NCBI GenBank assembly: GCA_937907705.1
Contig: CALCVP010000083.1
Span: 62,001-126,000 of the forward strand
Source of the DNA: an uncultured Prevotella sp.
GTDB lineage: Bacteria; Bacteroidota; Bacteroidia; Bacteroidales; Bacteroidaceae
Direction of reading: 5' to 3'
Length of the DNA stretch: 64,000 nucleotides
The translations under genes were made by a program, and so were the position numbers. Below the pieces are notes generated by a model. It saw only the letters and a program-made list of their open reading frames with translations, did not search any database and had not been told where the DNA came from. This document shows positions 52,976-61,459 of this stretch, piece after piece (positions within the stretch are counted from its first letter, which is position 1; every line of letters begins with the position of its first letter).

Positions 52976-53060
52976 GCAAGAGCAGTGCTTTCGGCATCCG
53001 ATTGCACCGTTTTCACCTTGCGATTGCAGTGCTTTCATATTGCGATTGCAGTGCTCTTGC
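52976..53060. repeat. 22-bp phased dyad array F (4 dyads)
   Basis: Cores at 52982, 53004 (GCACCGT), 53026 and 53048. The length is 85 bp. It lies inside the sigma-fecR gap, so probably within one regulatory transcript. A single extra dyad AAAGCAGTGCTTT at 53109-53121 is out of phase (64 bp from the last core). Confidence 0.88.
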
Positions 53061-53174
53061 TTTTTCAAGAGGGAGCTTTAGCTTTCTGTCGTGGAGCTTT
53101 TCGCTGCTAAAGCAGTGCTTTTCTGCAATAAAGCAGCAGACTGAGGGATAAATCATCATGCTTCGCCGCCACTG

Positions 53175-53774
53175 CTATTGCAACAGTATCAAGAATACAA
53201 TCCACTTCATGTACCCTTGCAATGCGCCTTGCAGCAGCTTCATTGCATTCTTCATGTGATACTTTACGGTGTTGACAGAGATACCCATTTCAGCAGCTAT
53301 CTCCTTGTATTGCTTCTGTTCCACACGGCTTTTTACAAATACCTGTCTGCACTCTTTGGGCAACAGGTTGATGCAACGGTTGATTTCAGCTTCCAGTTCC
53401 TGCCGTATCAACAGCCCCAAGGGGTGGTCGGTATCTACAAACACATGCGACAGCATGGCTTCCTCTGCCTCATCCGTTTCCATGTCAACACGCAACGAGA
53501 GTCTGCGGTGCAGGGCTTTCAGCTCGTTTACACAGCGATTGCGCACAGCTCCAAACAGATAGCTGCGCAAGGTGGTGCTGACAGCCAGACTATCGCGCTG
53601 CTGCCACAGGTTAAATACCACATCGTCTACCACAGTTTGTGCCGTCTCGCGGTCGTGCAGCAGCTGACAGGCAAAACGGCACAATGGCTCATAATGCCTG
53701 TTAAAGAGCACCTTATAAGCCATTTGGTCGCCTTGGCGCAACCTTTCTATCAAAAAATCATCGTCGATATTCAT
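53175..53774 (-). CDS. ECF-type RNA polymerase sigma-70 factor
   Basis: A 199-residue ECF sigma factor of the Bacteroidetes family. Region 2 (AYKVLFNRHYEPLCRFACQLL, then AQTVVDDVVFNLWQ) and region 4 (INLLPKECRQVFVKSR, YKEIAAEMGISVNTVKYHM) are intact. The start at 53774 (MNIDDDFLIERL) fits; the frame is open to 53855. It is expected to drive susCD when released by the FecR protein. A near-consensus promoter lies at 53843-53874. Confidence 0.94.
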   Translation of the reverse strand: MNIDDDFLIERLRQGDQMAYKVLFNRHYEPLCRFACQLLHDRETAQTVVDDVVFNLWQQRDSLAVSTTLRSYLFGAVRNRCVNELKALHRRLSLRVDMETDEAEEAMLSHVFVDTDHPLGLLIRQELEAEINRCINLLPKECRQVFVKSRVEQKQYKEIAAEMGISVNTVKYHMKNAMKLLQGALQGYMKWIVFLILLQ

Positions 53775-53842
53775 GTTTATATCAGCCCTCTGCCATTCTG
53801 CCGGCAAAAGATAAATGTTGATTATTCGTTTAATAGATTGTG

Positions 53843-53874
53843 CAAAAGTAAGCAATATTACAGTTCTTTACAAG
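53843..53874 (-). promoter_or_regulatory. Promoter of the ECF sigma gene
   Basis: TACTTTTG (53843-53850), a 20-base spacer and CTTG (53871-53874) on the minus strand. The -33 is one base off consensus. Confidence 0.55.
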
Positions 53875-53890
53875 AAAACGACGGCAAAAA

Positions 53891-53941
53891 GAAGAGCGCG
53901 GACAGTGCAACCGTTAACAGGTTACACCGTCTGCGCTCTTC
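53891..53941 (-). terminator. Terminator after the MFS gene
   Basis: Arms 53891-53912 and 53920-53941 pair over 22 bp with two mismatches and one G-T pair around a 7-base loop. A T run (from AAAAA) follows on the minus strand. Confidence 0.75.
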
Positions 53942-53989
53942 CGTAAGCAACTGTTGCAGATGCAAAAAGGTGTCAAAAATATCACTTGT

Positions 53990-55192
53990 TTATACTTGTT
54001 GGCGATGGCTTGCATGCCAACAGTAAGCCGACAATGCCAATGACAACAGTGCGAAACACAGTCCTGCGCCGCACACACCGGTCCAGCCTACATGCGTCCA
54101 GCCTATGTTGGCCACAAAAGTGCCTAAACTCCCGCCCATGAAAAGCATGGTCATAAAGATGGTATTGGCACGGTTGGTAGCCTCCGGCACCTCATGCAGG
54201 CAACCGCTTTGGTTGCTCAACTGGTTGCATTGCGAACCTACATCTACCAAGACAATGGCCAGTATCAAGCCTACATACAGGTTGCCCCACCACAAGGCAA
54301 TAGCCCATGCTACCAGTTGCAGCACGCCTCCACACACGGAAAAGCGCTGAATGCCGAACCGTGGCACATATTTGCCTACGCCACTGGCAGCCACCGCACC
54401 AGCCATACCGCACAGGCCTAACATGCCCACCATGCCACTGTCGGCACTGAAAGGGGGCAACGCCAAGTGGAATGCCATGCAAGACCAAATGCACATCATG
54501 CTGGCAAAGGTCAATGCGGCACGCAACGAGTAATGGCGAATGGTGGAATGGCGCATGAATATCTGCACTACCGACTTCATCAACGAGCCATACGAACCTT
54601 GAAAAGTGGGCTTCATCACAGGCAGCATAGCCAACGATGCCGCCAAACATGCCACCATAATGGCAGTGGCTATGAAGAACATGCCACGCCAGCCCAGCCA
54701 AAGGCCCACATAACCGCTTACCACACGGGCACCCAACACGCCCGTAAGCAGGCCTGAAAGCACAAATCCCATATTGCGCGACTTGTTTTGCGGTGCGGAG
54801 AAAAGCCCTGCCATAGGCACGAATATCTGTGGAACAACAGAGCAAACGCCCACCACAAACGAGGCCAGCCACACCACATGGATATTGGGAGCCATGCCTA
54901 TGGCGGCTGTCATCACCGCAGCTATGCCCAAACATGTGCCTATTATCTTGCGACGAGAGCACTTGTCTGCCAACGGCACCACCAGCAGCAAGCCCGCTGC
55001 ATAGCCCAACTGAGTGATAACAGTAATGAGTCCTGCCTCCACCTCGGTAGCGCCGAGCGCGGCTTTCATCTCTTCCAGCAGAGGCTGGTTATAGTAAAGG
55101 TTAGCCACTGTAAGCCCTCCCACCGCACTCATCATGAGCAACAGACAGGCAGGTATGCCCTTATTGGGCTCTAACTGCTTCATACGTGACAA
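53990..55192 (-). CDS. MFS transporter
   Basis: A 400-residue inner-membrane protein with 12 hydrophobic segments. The N-terminal ANLYYNQPLLEEM and PLADKCSRRKIIG (the loop 2-3 motif A equivalent) are typical of a drug-export-like MFS group. Substrate unknown. It starts 3 bases after the nitroreductase stop and is cotranscribed with it, suggesting a linked detoxification function (inference). Confidence 0.92.
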   Translation of the reverse strand: MSRMKQLEPNKGIPACLLLMMSAVGGLTVANLYYNQPLLEEMKAALGATEVEAGLITVITQLGYAAGLLLVVPLADKCSRRKIIGTCLGIAAVMTAAIGMAPNIHVVWLASFVVGVCSVVPQIFVPMAGLFSAPQNKSRNMGFVLSGLLTGVLGARVVSGYVGLWLGWRGMFFIATAIMVACLAASLAMLPVMKPTFQGSYGSLMKSVVQIFMRHSTIRHYSLRAALTFASMMCIWSCMAFHLALPPFSADSGMVGMLGLCGMAGAVAASGVGKYVPRFGIQRFSVCGGVLQLVAWAIALWWGNLYVGLILAIVLVDVGSQCNQLSNQSGCLHEVPEATNRANTIFMTMLFMGGSLGTFVANIGWTHVGWTGVCGAGLCFALLSLALSAYCWHASHRQQV

Positions 55193-55195
55193 GCA

Positions 55196-55729
55196 TTATT
55201 TTACCCAAACCACATAATCTTCCTTGCGGGGCTTGGCTGGAGCAGGCTCTTTCAGCGCATAACCCAAGGCTACATGCCCTATACCTTCATAGTTGCCTTG
55301 TATGCCCCAAGAAGCTAACAGCTCCTTACCTTCGGCAGAATCAAACACTTCTTTGGCGCGGTGAATCCAGCAACTGCCCAAACCTAAGGCATGAGCAGCA
55401 TTCATCAGGTTGCCCATTACCAACGAACCGTCATACAGATAAGTAGGACACTCGCGATTGGCCAGCACCAACAGGATAACAGGTGCACCATAGAAAGGGT
55501 CTGAAGTGGTGCCCATCACCTGGGCGTTCAGCTCTGACAAGCGGTCGCGCACAGCCTTGTTGGTAATCACTACGATGCGGGGCGACTGCATACCCATGCC
55601 TGTCGGTGCATATTCACCAGCCTTTACAACTTGTGCTATCAACTCATCTGACGGCATCTTGACTGCATCAAACCCGCGGATACTGCGGCGGGTCTCCATT
55701 ACTTCTAATGCTTCGTTCTTCTTTTCCAT
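55196..55729 (-). CDS. Nitroreductase-family protein
   Basis: A 177-residue FMN-dependent oxidoreductase. Seen: METRRSIRGFD (FMN phosphate-binding RRS), EYAPTGMGMQSPRIVVIT, GNLMNAAHALGLGSCWI, and GHVALGYALKEPAPAKPRKED. It is a short, typically dimeric form that reduces nitro compounds or quinones. First gene of a two-gene unit with the MFS transporter. A perfect promoter lies at 55810-55840. Confidence 0.93.
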   Translation of the reverse strand: MEKKNEALEVMETRRSIRGFDAVKMPSDELIAQVVKAGEYAPTGMGMQSPRIVVITNKAVRDRLSELNAQVMGTTSDPFYGAPVILLVLANRECPTYLYDGSLVMGNLMNAAHALGLGSCWIHRAKEVFDSAEGKELLASWGIQGNYEGIGHVALGYALKEPAPAKPRKEDYVVWVK

Positions 55730-55809
55730 TGTTCTTATGTTTTAAGATATACCTTCAAGCAGATGCTCATCATCCATTCTACCGAGATGGAACACCGCTT
55801 GCAACAGTG

Positions 55810-55840
55810 CAAAGTTAGCAACACTCTGCAAAAAAACAAA
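55810..55840 (-). promoter_or_regulatory. Nitroreductase-MFS promoter
   Basis: TAACTTTG (55810-55817), a 19-base spacer and TTTG (55837-55840) on the minus strand. Both elements match consensus; the leader is about 75 bases. Confidence 0.75.
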
Positions 55841-55872
55841 ATCAACAGACCGCCTATTGGGGTTAAACATAG

Positions 55873-55913
55873 TAAAATAGCCTTGCACAGACACGCTGCG
55901 CAAGGCTATTTTA
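55873..55913 (-). terminator. Terminator after the pectin methylesterase gene
   Basis: Arms 55874-55886 and 55900-55912 are perfectly complementary (13 bp) with A/T-rich ends. Confidence 0.75.
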
Positions 55914-55953
55914 TAAAATGGTATCTTTGCTTTTATTCTCCAAGCAGGACCTT

Positions 55954-58900
55954 TTATCGCTTCAATAACTTGTGTGTTTTGCCATTGCCTACTACGATAT
56001 TGATACCCTTGGAAGTGCTGTTCATGCGCTGTCCACCCAGTGAATAGACAGCAGTGGCAGCGTTGTCATCAGCAGCTTTCACACCATGTATGCCCACAGT
56101 GCCCGCTTCTGCCACGCCAGCTTGGCTTAAACCGCCATACTCGTTGGCTGCCTGTATGCTGTACAGTGCACCCTCTTCATAGTCAATAGAGGTAGCAGTG
56201 GTAAAGCCTTCTACCTTTCCATTCTTGGTGACAACATAGCAAATGGCGTATGGTACTGGTTGCCATGCTATCTTGCCATTGGCTATCTTGGGCTCTGGAG
56301 CGGCGCAAGCCTCAGTAAGCAGCTCCGGTTGCCAGTTGTCATCACCGCCGAGTACGTTCTTCACAGTGTACTGGGCAGCCTCCTCATCGGTAAGGTAATT
56401 CTTGGCTTTGCCCTCCACTTTGGTACCGTTGTCCATGTAATAGTAGGTATCGCGACGGTGAGACAGGTCAATGGGGTTGCCTTCTTTGTCCATCGTATTG
56501 TAGTCTGCCCACAGCACCGGCAGTCCTCCCATGGTCTCATACCAGCCCGTAGCAGGAATGGTTACTTCCGCCTTGGTATTGATAAACACTGTTTTCGGGA
56601 AGTTGTGCCATGGACGTCCGAGCCATACAGAGGTCTCTTCAGGTACACCGGGGGCTGTAATCACATTGTTCATAAACACATATCCCCACTTCACATCAGC
56701 CTTATGAGAGGGCGCCACGATATAACCGCCACTCTTGCGTACAATGTTCAGCGTGTCGTTATCAAAGTAAACGTTGCCGCTGTTGTAGATAAAGTCTACT
56801 GCACCTTCAATGAAAGAGTTCTTCACATAGTGGCGATAGTTTGACTTGCTGGTAGTAATCCAAGTGTCTTGATAGCTGTACATGCCCACCTTGTTGAACA
56901 CAATGCGGTCGTTTTCGGTATTGAGTGCCAATGCCTGTGGACCGTTGTTCATCTTCACTCCGTAAGAATTGACAAAGCTGAGTCCCTCGAAATAAAGGTT
57001 GGCAGCATGGGCTACAAAGGTTGCGCCCTTGTCTACACTCAGTGCATTGTCGCCTCCACAAAGCTTGTCATCACTGATAAAGACCTTGTCGCGCCCCTGA
57101 CCAATGAAATGAAGGTAAGGCTTTGAAGCCGGCAAATCCACGTGTTCATTGTAAGTTCCCTCCTTAATAAAGACAAGCCAAGGCTTCACGCGGTTCTTTG
57201 GAGCAGCGTCAATAGCAGCCTGTACGGTGGTATAATCGCCTGTACCGTCCTGTGCTACCACTGCATCATATATGCGGGCATCGGGCTGTTGACGCTCCAT
57301 AGTGGTGAAACGGATGGTTACGCCCTCATAAGCATTGCCGCTACGGTCGAGTATCATGCCGGCCGGCAGAGTGAAAACATACTGTGTAGCATACTTCAGT
57401 GCGCTGTATTGGAACACTACGGTCTTGCCACTGACGGTGGGTTTGAGTGTCTCATTGCCCAATGTTGCAGTGCAACCTTCGGCTACCACTACCTTTTCAT
57501 TGAAGGTAAGGATGACCGATCCATTGGCTGAAGCGCCATTGCTGCTGTCTGAAGGTATGGAAGCGAGCAACTGAGGAGCCTCTTTATCGTCTATTATCTC
57601 CTTGTCGGCCAATACGAAAAGCTCTGCTACTGCCAAGCCATCGTAGTCGCCGGTTGAACCGATAAGGGGCGAACCGTAGTCCGGCAGGAAGCGAACGCGC
57701 ACCAAATCTTTGCCCGCCGCATCGGCAGGAAGCGCAAACTCCTGCTGGTCCCAGCCACGATTAGGCAGGTTATAGGTGCCGAACTTCGTGTAGTTTTCAC
57801 CGTCAACAGAGTACTCGGCGTTGACAATACTGTGTGCATTGAAGTCGTCTCCCACAGCTGCTGCCAACTTGATGTTGGTGTAGTTTTTGGTAGAGAACGA
57901 CATTTCAAAATAGTATTTATCCGTCAGTTTCTTCCAACAGCGAGCGGCATATTTGCCGTTTTGCCCGCCCTTTTGCGCGCCACAAGCCAGCCATGACGAT
58001 GTGTTGCCGACAGCATTGCGCAGCGACAGCAGTCCGGCATTGTCGCTTTCTGCCTTATAGTCGGCTGCACGCTCCTGTGATGGTGTATCATTATAAAGGT
58101 CCCAACCTACTATATAGTCAACACTTGAGAAGCAAGCCTCAACGCTTTTGGTACCATCCATATTGATTTCACGCTCCGATTGGGTGGTGTTGTCTTCCCA
58201 ATTGGTAAATGTCAAGATACGGTTGTTGATGGCGGTGAGCTTTACATCGGTGCCCTCTTCATAGTAATGGACGCCATCTACAACGTTTCCCTCCGGCGAG
58301 AACTGCACAAGATTGGCATTGGCACCGCCCTGCAACTTGACATTCAGTGCATAGACATTGTTCTTGATATAGTTGGCAGTGATACGCGTATTGGCTTTCA
58401 ACTCAAAGGAATAGGGGTTCTCAGCAGACACTACTTGTCCTCTTTCATTGGTCCAAGCCGTAAAATGATAGCCAAAGTTCTCGGTAGTGCTTACTGTTAT
58501 CTGTGTACCTTCGTCAAACTGTGCTCCCGCTGGGGTTACGGTAAGGGTGCCAGCTTGGGTATCGGTCTGGTCTACTGCCAATGTATAGGAAGGCACTGAG
58601 ACAGGCGTACCTGCAAAATGGCCTGTTACTACCACATTGCCCAGTCCAAACTGCTTATTGGCTGCCAAGTTATAAATGTAGAATATGAGTTCTACTTTCT
58701 GGTCAACGGTCTGCAATGCGGTAAGGTCCAGCTCAGAACTTGATGCTGAGTTGCGCTCAGGATTGAAGCCTTTCAGCAGCTCAATGGTCTTGTCTCCGCA
58801 AGTGGCTACCACGTCAAGCGTGCCTCCACTGGTGCCAAACTTCTGCGAGTTGAAAGTCAGTTTGGCAGGTGTAAAGCTGACTCCCTTCTTCGGCACGACA

Positions 58901-59199
58901 GTAAACGCCACATAGCAAGCATTGTCTCGCGCATTGCTTATCTTCTCAGTAGGGTTCAATTTCGACAGACTGTTCTGCACGCCATTGGCAAACAGCTTGC
59001 TGCCATAGGCAAAACTGGTGGTTGATACAGCCTCCGGCACCGACACATCGGCTACCGACGCATTGTCGGCTCCTTTGTTAAACGGCCACGAGAGGGTGGC
59101 ATTCTTCGCATCGACAGCATCGGCTGCCAAGGCACTTCCTATGCCCAGCCACCACAAGAGCAGCAAAGCGAGGACGGTAGATAAATTCTGTTTGTTCAT
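55954..59199 (-). CDS. Multidomain pectin methylesterase
   Basis: A 1081-residue secreted enzyme. Signal peptide (about 1-25); a beta-rich N-terminal domain (to about 205); an InlB-like repeat domain (about 205-285, FGYHFTAWTNERGQVV); another beta domain; a Big_5/SbsA Ig-like domain (about 545-640); and a CE8 pectinesterase beta-helix (about 650-960) with YDAVVAQDGTGDYTTVQAAI, YSYQDTWIT, GAVDFIYNSG and LGRPWHNF, which keep the catalytic residues. It de-esterifies homogalacturonan. The last 40 residues resemble a cell-surface/secretion tail common in Prevotella. It follows the acetylesterase by 48 bases. Confidence 0.93.
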   Translation of the reverse strand: MNKQNLSTVLALLLLWWLGIGSALAADAVDAKNATLSWPFNKGADNASVADVSVPEAVSTTSFAYGSKLFANGVQNSLSKLNPTEKISNARDNACYVAFTVVPKKGVSFTPAKLTFNSQKFGTSGGTLDVVATCGDKTIELLKGFNPERNSASSSELDLTALQTVDQKVELIFYIYNLAANKQFGLGNVVVTGHFAGTPVSVPSYTLAVDQTDTQAGTLTVTPAGAQFDEGTQITVSTTENFGYHFTAWTNERGQVVSAENPYSFELKANTRITANYIKNNVYALNVKLQGGANANLVQFSPEGNVVDGVHYYEEGTDVKLTAINNRILTFTNWEDNTTQSEREINMDGTKSVEACFSSVDYIVGWDLYNDTPSQERAADYKAESDNAGLLSLRNAVGNTSSWLACGAQKGGQNGKYAARCWKKLTDKYYFEMSFSTKNYTNIKLAAAVGDDFNAHSIVNAEYSVDGENYTKFGTYNLPNRGWDQQEFALPADAAGKDLVRVRFLPDYGSPLIGSTGDYDGLAVAELFVLADKEIIDDKEAPQLLASIPSDSSNGASANGSVILTFNEKVVVAEGCTATLGNETLKPTVSGKTVVFQYSALKYATQYVFTLPAGMILDRSGNAYEGVTIRFTTMERQQPDARIYDAVVAQDGTGDYTTVQAAIDAAPKNRVKPWLVFIKEGTYNEHVDLPASKPYLHFIGQGRDKVFISDDKLCGGDNALSVDKGATFVAHAANLYFEGLSFVNSYGVKMNNGPQALALNTENDRIVFNKVGMYSYQDTWITTSKSNYRHYVKNSFIEGAVDFIYNSGNVYFDNDTLNIVRKSGGYIVAPSHKADVKWGYVFMNNVITAPGVPEETSVWLGRPWHNFPKTVFINTKAEVTIPATGWYETMGGLPVLWADYNTMDKEGNPIDLSHRRDTYYYMDNGTKVEGKAKNYLTDEEAAQYTVKNVLGGDDNWQPELLTEACAAPEPKIANGKIAWQPVPYAICYVVTKNGKVEGFTTATSIDYEEGALYSIQAANEYGGLSQAGVAEAGTVGIHGVKAADDNAATAVYSLGGQRMNSTSKGINIVVGNGKTHKLLKR

Positions 59200-59247
59200 T
59201 GTTTTATCAGGTTTGTTAGTTGTTTGTTTACCAAATAATCGACAGCA

Positions 59248-61137
59248 CTACCTCACTACCTTCTTGGCTGCACCATTTTCCACTACGATATTGAGTCCTT
59301 TCTGAAGGCTCTTCTGGCGCATGCCGTTTATATTATAATACAAAGTAGTGGTTTGTGGGCGTGATGCCACATTGCTGCTGATGCCTGTTGCGCCACTTAC
59401 TGCCATGCCATGCACCATCACATCGCTTACACAGAGGGTCTTGCCTGTGGCTGCTCCGTTGTACCAAGGATAGATACGGATGCGCAGTGTCTCGCCTTCG
59501 TTTACCTCTATCACGGGTGTTGCGCTCACAGCCATCATGTCGTTGGCCTTCATGCCCGATGAGAAATCTGCCATATTCACGGCATTGGCAAAGTCGGCTT
59601 CTTTGGAATAGTACACCTTGCAGCGCATGCCGTTGCCTCCACAGCCACACACAAACAGGCCGATAGAGTCTACATTGAGCGTTGTTCCCTTAGCCGGTTG
59701 CACGGCAAACTCTATCCAACGGGTAGACACCTCGTCTATCTCGCCTGCCGGCCACTGCTCTCCTTCTATGATATTGCGCTGCACTTTGCGCGAAGCATCA
59801 AAGCCTGTCCACTCTGGCCAGGTAGTGGCTTTGTTTGGATTAGCGTATCGCTGCAATGTCATGCCGCTGTAATGCTCGCCCAAAGAGGTAACAGGTCCTG
59901 TTACGGTGCTGGCATCGTCTGCCTCAAGACGCCAGTAAACACTGGCTGGTGTGCCGCCCGCCAAGTCTACACACTCGCCCACTACGGGCACGGTAATGGT
60001 ATTGTCGCCATTGGCTACGGTAAGCGTTTGACTGAAAGAGCCTACTGTCCGGTATTCGTAGCGTGCCTTGAAGCTGCCTATCAGCGTGCCGCCTTTATAG
60101 GTTAATGTGGCAGTAGGGGCATAATTGGTGCCATCTGTCGAAACCATTACTCCGCCATTGGCGGTAATTGTAACGCTACCTTCGGCGGGTTGCAGGTCAA
60201 AGCCTGAGAGTTGCACCTCTTTTGTAAGCGTCTGCCCTAAATATGCCTTGCCAAAGTCTACCTTGTCCGGATTGACACTCAACTCACTGGTCAGCTTGAT
60301 GCAGTCGGTCAGTATGCCCGCCTGACGCAACAACTGGGCTGCCAAGCGCGCTATCAGCGTGGCACCCATGGCAGAAGTATGGGTACTGCCGTTGCCGTCA
60401 AAGAGCAGTTCGTTGGCCTTGGCATCGCCATAGCTCTCATACAGTTCGGCAGAAGCGGTGGTAAGGTCAATGTAGGTTACGTTCATCTCTTCTGCCACCT
60501 GACGCATCTGGTAGGGATAATCATACGTATGGTCATCTGCAGACACCTTGTTGTTTTCGGTAAACACACCGTCTTTTATCAAGCTGAACTTGTCTCCCAA
60601 ATCGTGTCTGCCGTTTCTTCGGATAGTGCTTCCCGTAAAGTATTTTCTGCAAATGGCACCTACCAATACCGGTGTTGCCCCCAAGGCTCGGGTTTCTTCT
60701 ACATACTTGCGCAGATATTCCTTATAGGTGCCGTTAGCAGTAGTGCCCCGATAGTCAGTGGCAGCAGCCTTGGCGGCATCTCCCTTGCCGGTATAGTAGG
60801 CTTTCAGTTCATCGCCATCGCAGCCGTTGGTCTTCTCATCGTTGTGCGCAAACTGTATGAGCACATAGTCGCCAGGCTCTATCTGCTTCTTTACCGACTG
60901 CCAGTAGGGCGACTCCATATAGAAGCTTTTGCTGCTGGCACCGTTCTTGGCGCGGTTGTTTACAGTAATGTCGCCGGTAAAAAACTGCTGGAGCATCTGG
61001 CCCCAGCCTCGTGTTACGGTGGTGCTTTCGTTGTAAGTGGCCATGGTCGAGTCGCCAATGGTATGTACCTTACGTGCTTGAGCACCCAGCATCGTGCATG
61101 CAGCCAATGCGGCTACAGCCATCTTTCTTAGTTTCAT
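59248..61137 (-). CDS. Rhamnogalacturonan acetylesterase-like SGNH hydrolase
   Basis: A 629-residue secreted esterase. Signal peptide (about 1-21, ending AQA), an SGNH/GDSL domain (about 22-275; catalytic Ser in IGDSTMATY, Gly/Asn blocks NRAKNGASS and FAHNDEKTNG, and the His in GSTHTSAMGA) of the CE12 rhamnogalacturonan acetylesterase type, then beta-rich domains and a C-terminal tail like that of the pectin methylesterase. The frame is open to 61563, but the upstream part only translates array G, so 61137 is the start. Confidence 0.92.
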   Translation of the reverse strand: MKLRKMAVAALAACTMLGAQARKVHTIGDSTMATYNESTTVTRGWGQMLQQFFTGDITVNNRAKNGASSKSFYMESPYWQSVKKQIEPGDYVLIQFAHNDEKTNGCDGDELKAYYTGKGDAAKAAATDYRGTTANGTYKEYLRKYVEETRALGATPVLVGAICRKYFTGSTIRRNGRHDLGDKFSLIKDGVFTENNKVSADDHTYDYPYQMRQVAEEMNVTYIDLTTASAELYESYGDAKANELLFDGNGSTHTSAMGATLIARLAAQLLRQAGILTDCIKLTSELSVNPDKVDFGKAYLGQTLTKEVQLSGFDLQPAEGSVTITANGGVMVSTDGTNYAPTATLTYKGGTLIGSFKARYEYRTVGSFSQTLTVANGDNTITVPVVGECVDLAGGTPASVYWRLEADDASTVTGPVTSLGEHYSGMTLQRYANPNKATTWPEWTGFDASRKVQRNIIEGEQWPAGEIDEVSTRWIEFAVQPAKGTTLNVDSIGLFVCGCGGNGMRCKVYYSKEADFANAVNMADFSSGMKANDMMAVSATPVIEVNEGETLRIRIYPWYNGAATGKTLCVSDVMVHGMAVSGATGISSNVASRPQTTTLYYNINGMRQKSLQKGLNIVVENGAAKKVVR

Positions 61138-61197
61138 AGCTTGTTTTTTAATTGCATTTTGGGTTAGTAAATTCCTGCGTTTTATTGTTTCCAATTG

Positions 61198-61205
61198 CAA
61201 AATTA
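61198..61205 (-). promoter_or_regulatory. Possible acetylesterase -7 element
   Basis: TAATTTTG on the minus strand, 61 bases before the ATG. A CTTG lies 17 bases upstream. Weak. Confidence 0.4.
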
Positions 61206-61329
61206 CACCAAAAAGACACATACAAGGGGTGAAAAATGCACCAATAAGGTGGATTTTCTGCGCAGAAAAGGCATTTTTTTGCCATTTTGTACCACTGATA
61301 CCGTAAACCCGCCCCAGCAGCATGGATTT

Positions 61330-61436
61330 CCGATTGCAGTGCAACGGGCTTCTGATTGCACTGCAATTACCCTCCGATTGCAGTGCAACCGAAACGCAAT
61401 AGCGGTGCAATCGGAAGGCGATTGCACCGCTATTGG
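61330..61436. repeat. 22-bp phased dyad array G (5 dyads)
   Basis: Cores at 61336, 61358, 61380, 61402 (GCGGTGC) and 61424 (GCACCGC). The length is 107 bp. Perfect inverted repeats of 17 bp (61397-61413 with 61419-61435) and 12 bp (61333-61344 with 61356-61367). The last two cores carry matched changes, GCGGTGC and GCACCGC. Confidence 0.92.
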
Positions 61437-61459
61437 AAACCCGTGTGAACACTGCCCCT

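Larger units (their letters stand above)
61138..61459. other. Gap between the AraC-type regulator and acetylesterase genes
   Basis: 322 bases holding a possible acetylesterase promoter element near 61198-61205 and array G. Small frames here (for example 61148-61366 minus) are repeat translation. Confidence 0.6.

Noticed and set aside
6874..61436. The dyad arrays as CRISPR arrays
   Set aside because: The period is 22 bp with only 3-bp linkers, the repeats are degenerate, there are no spacers of 25-40 bases and no cas genes.
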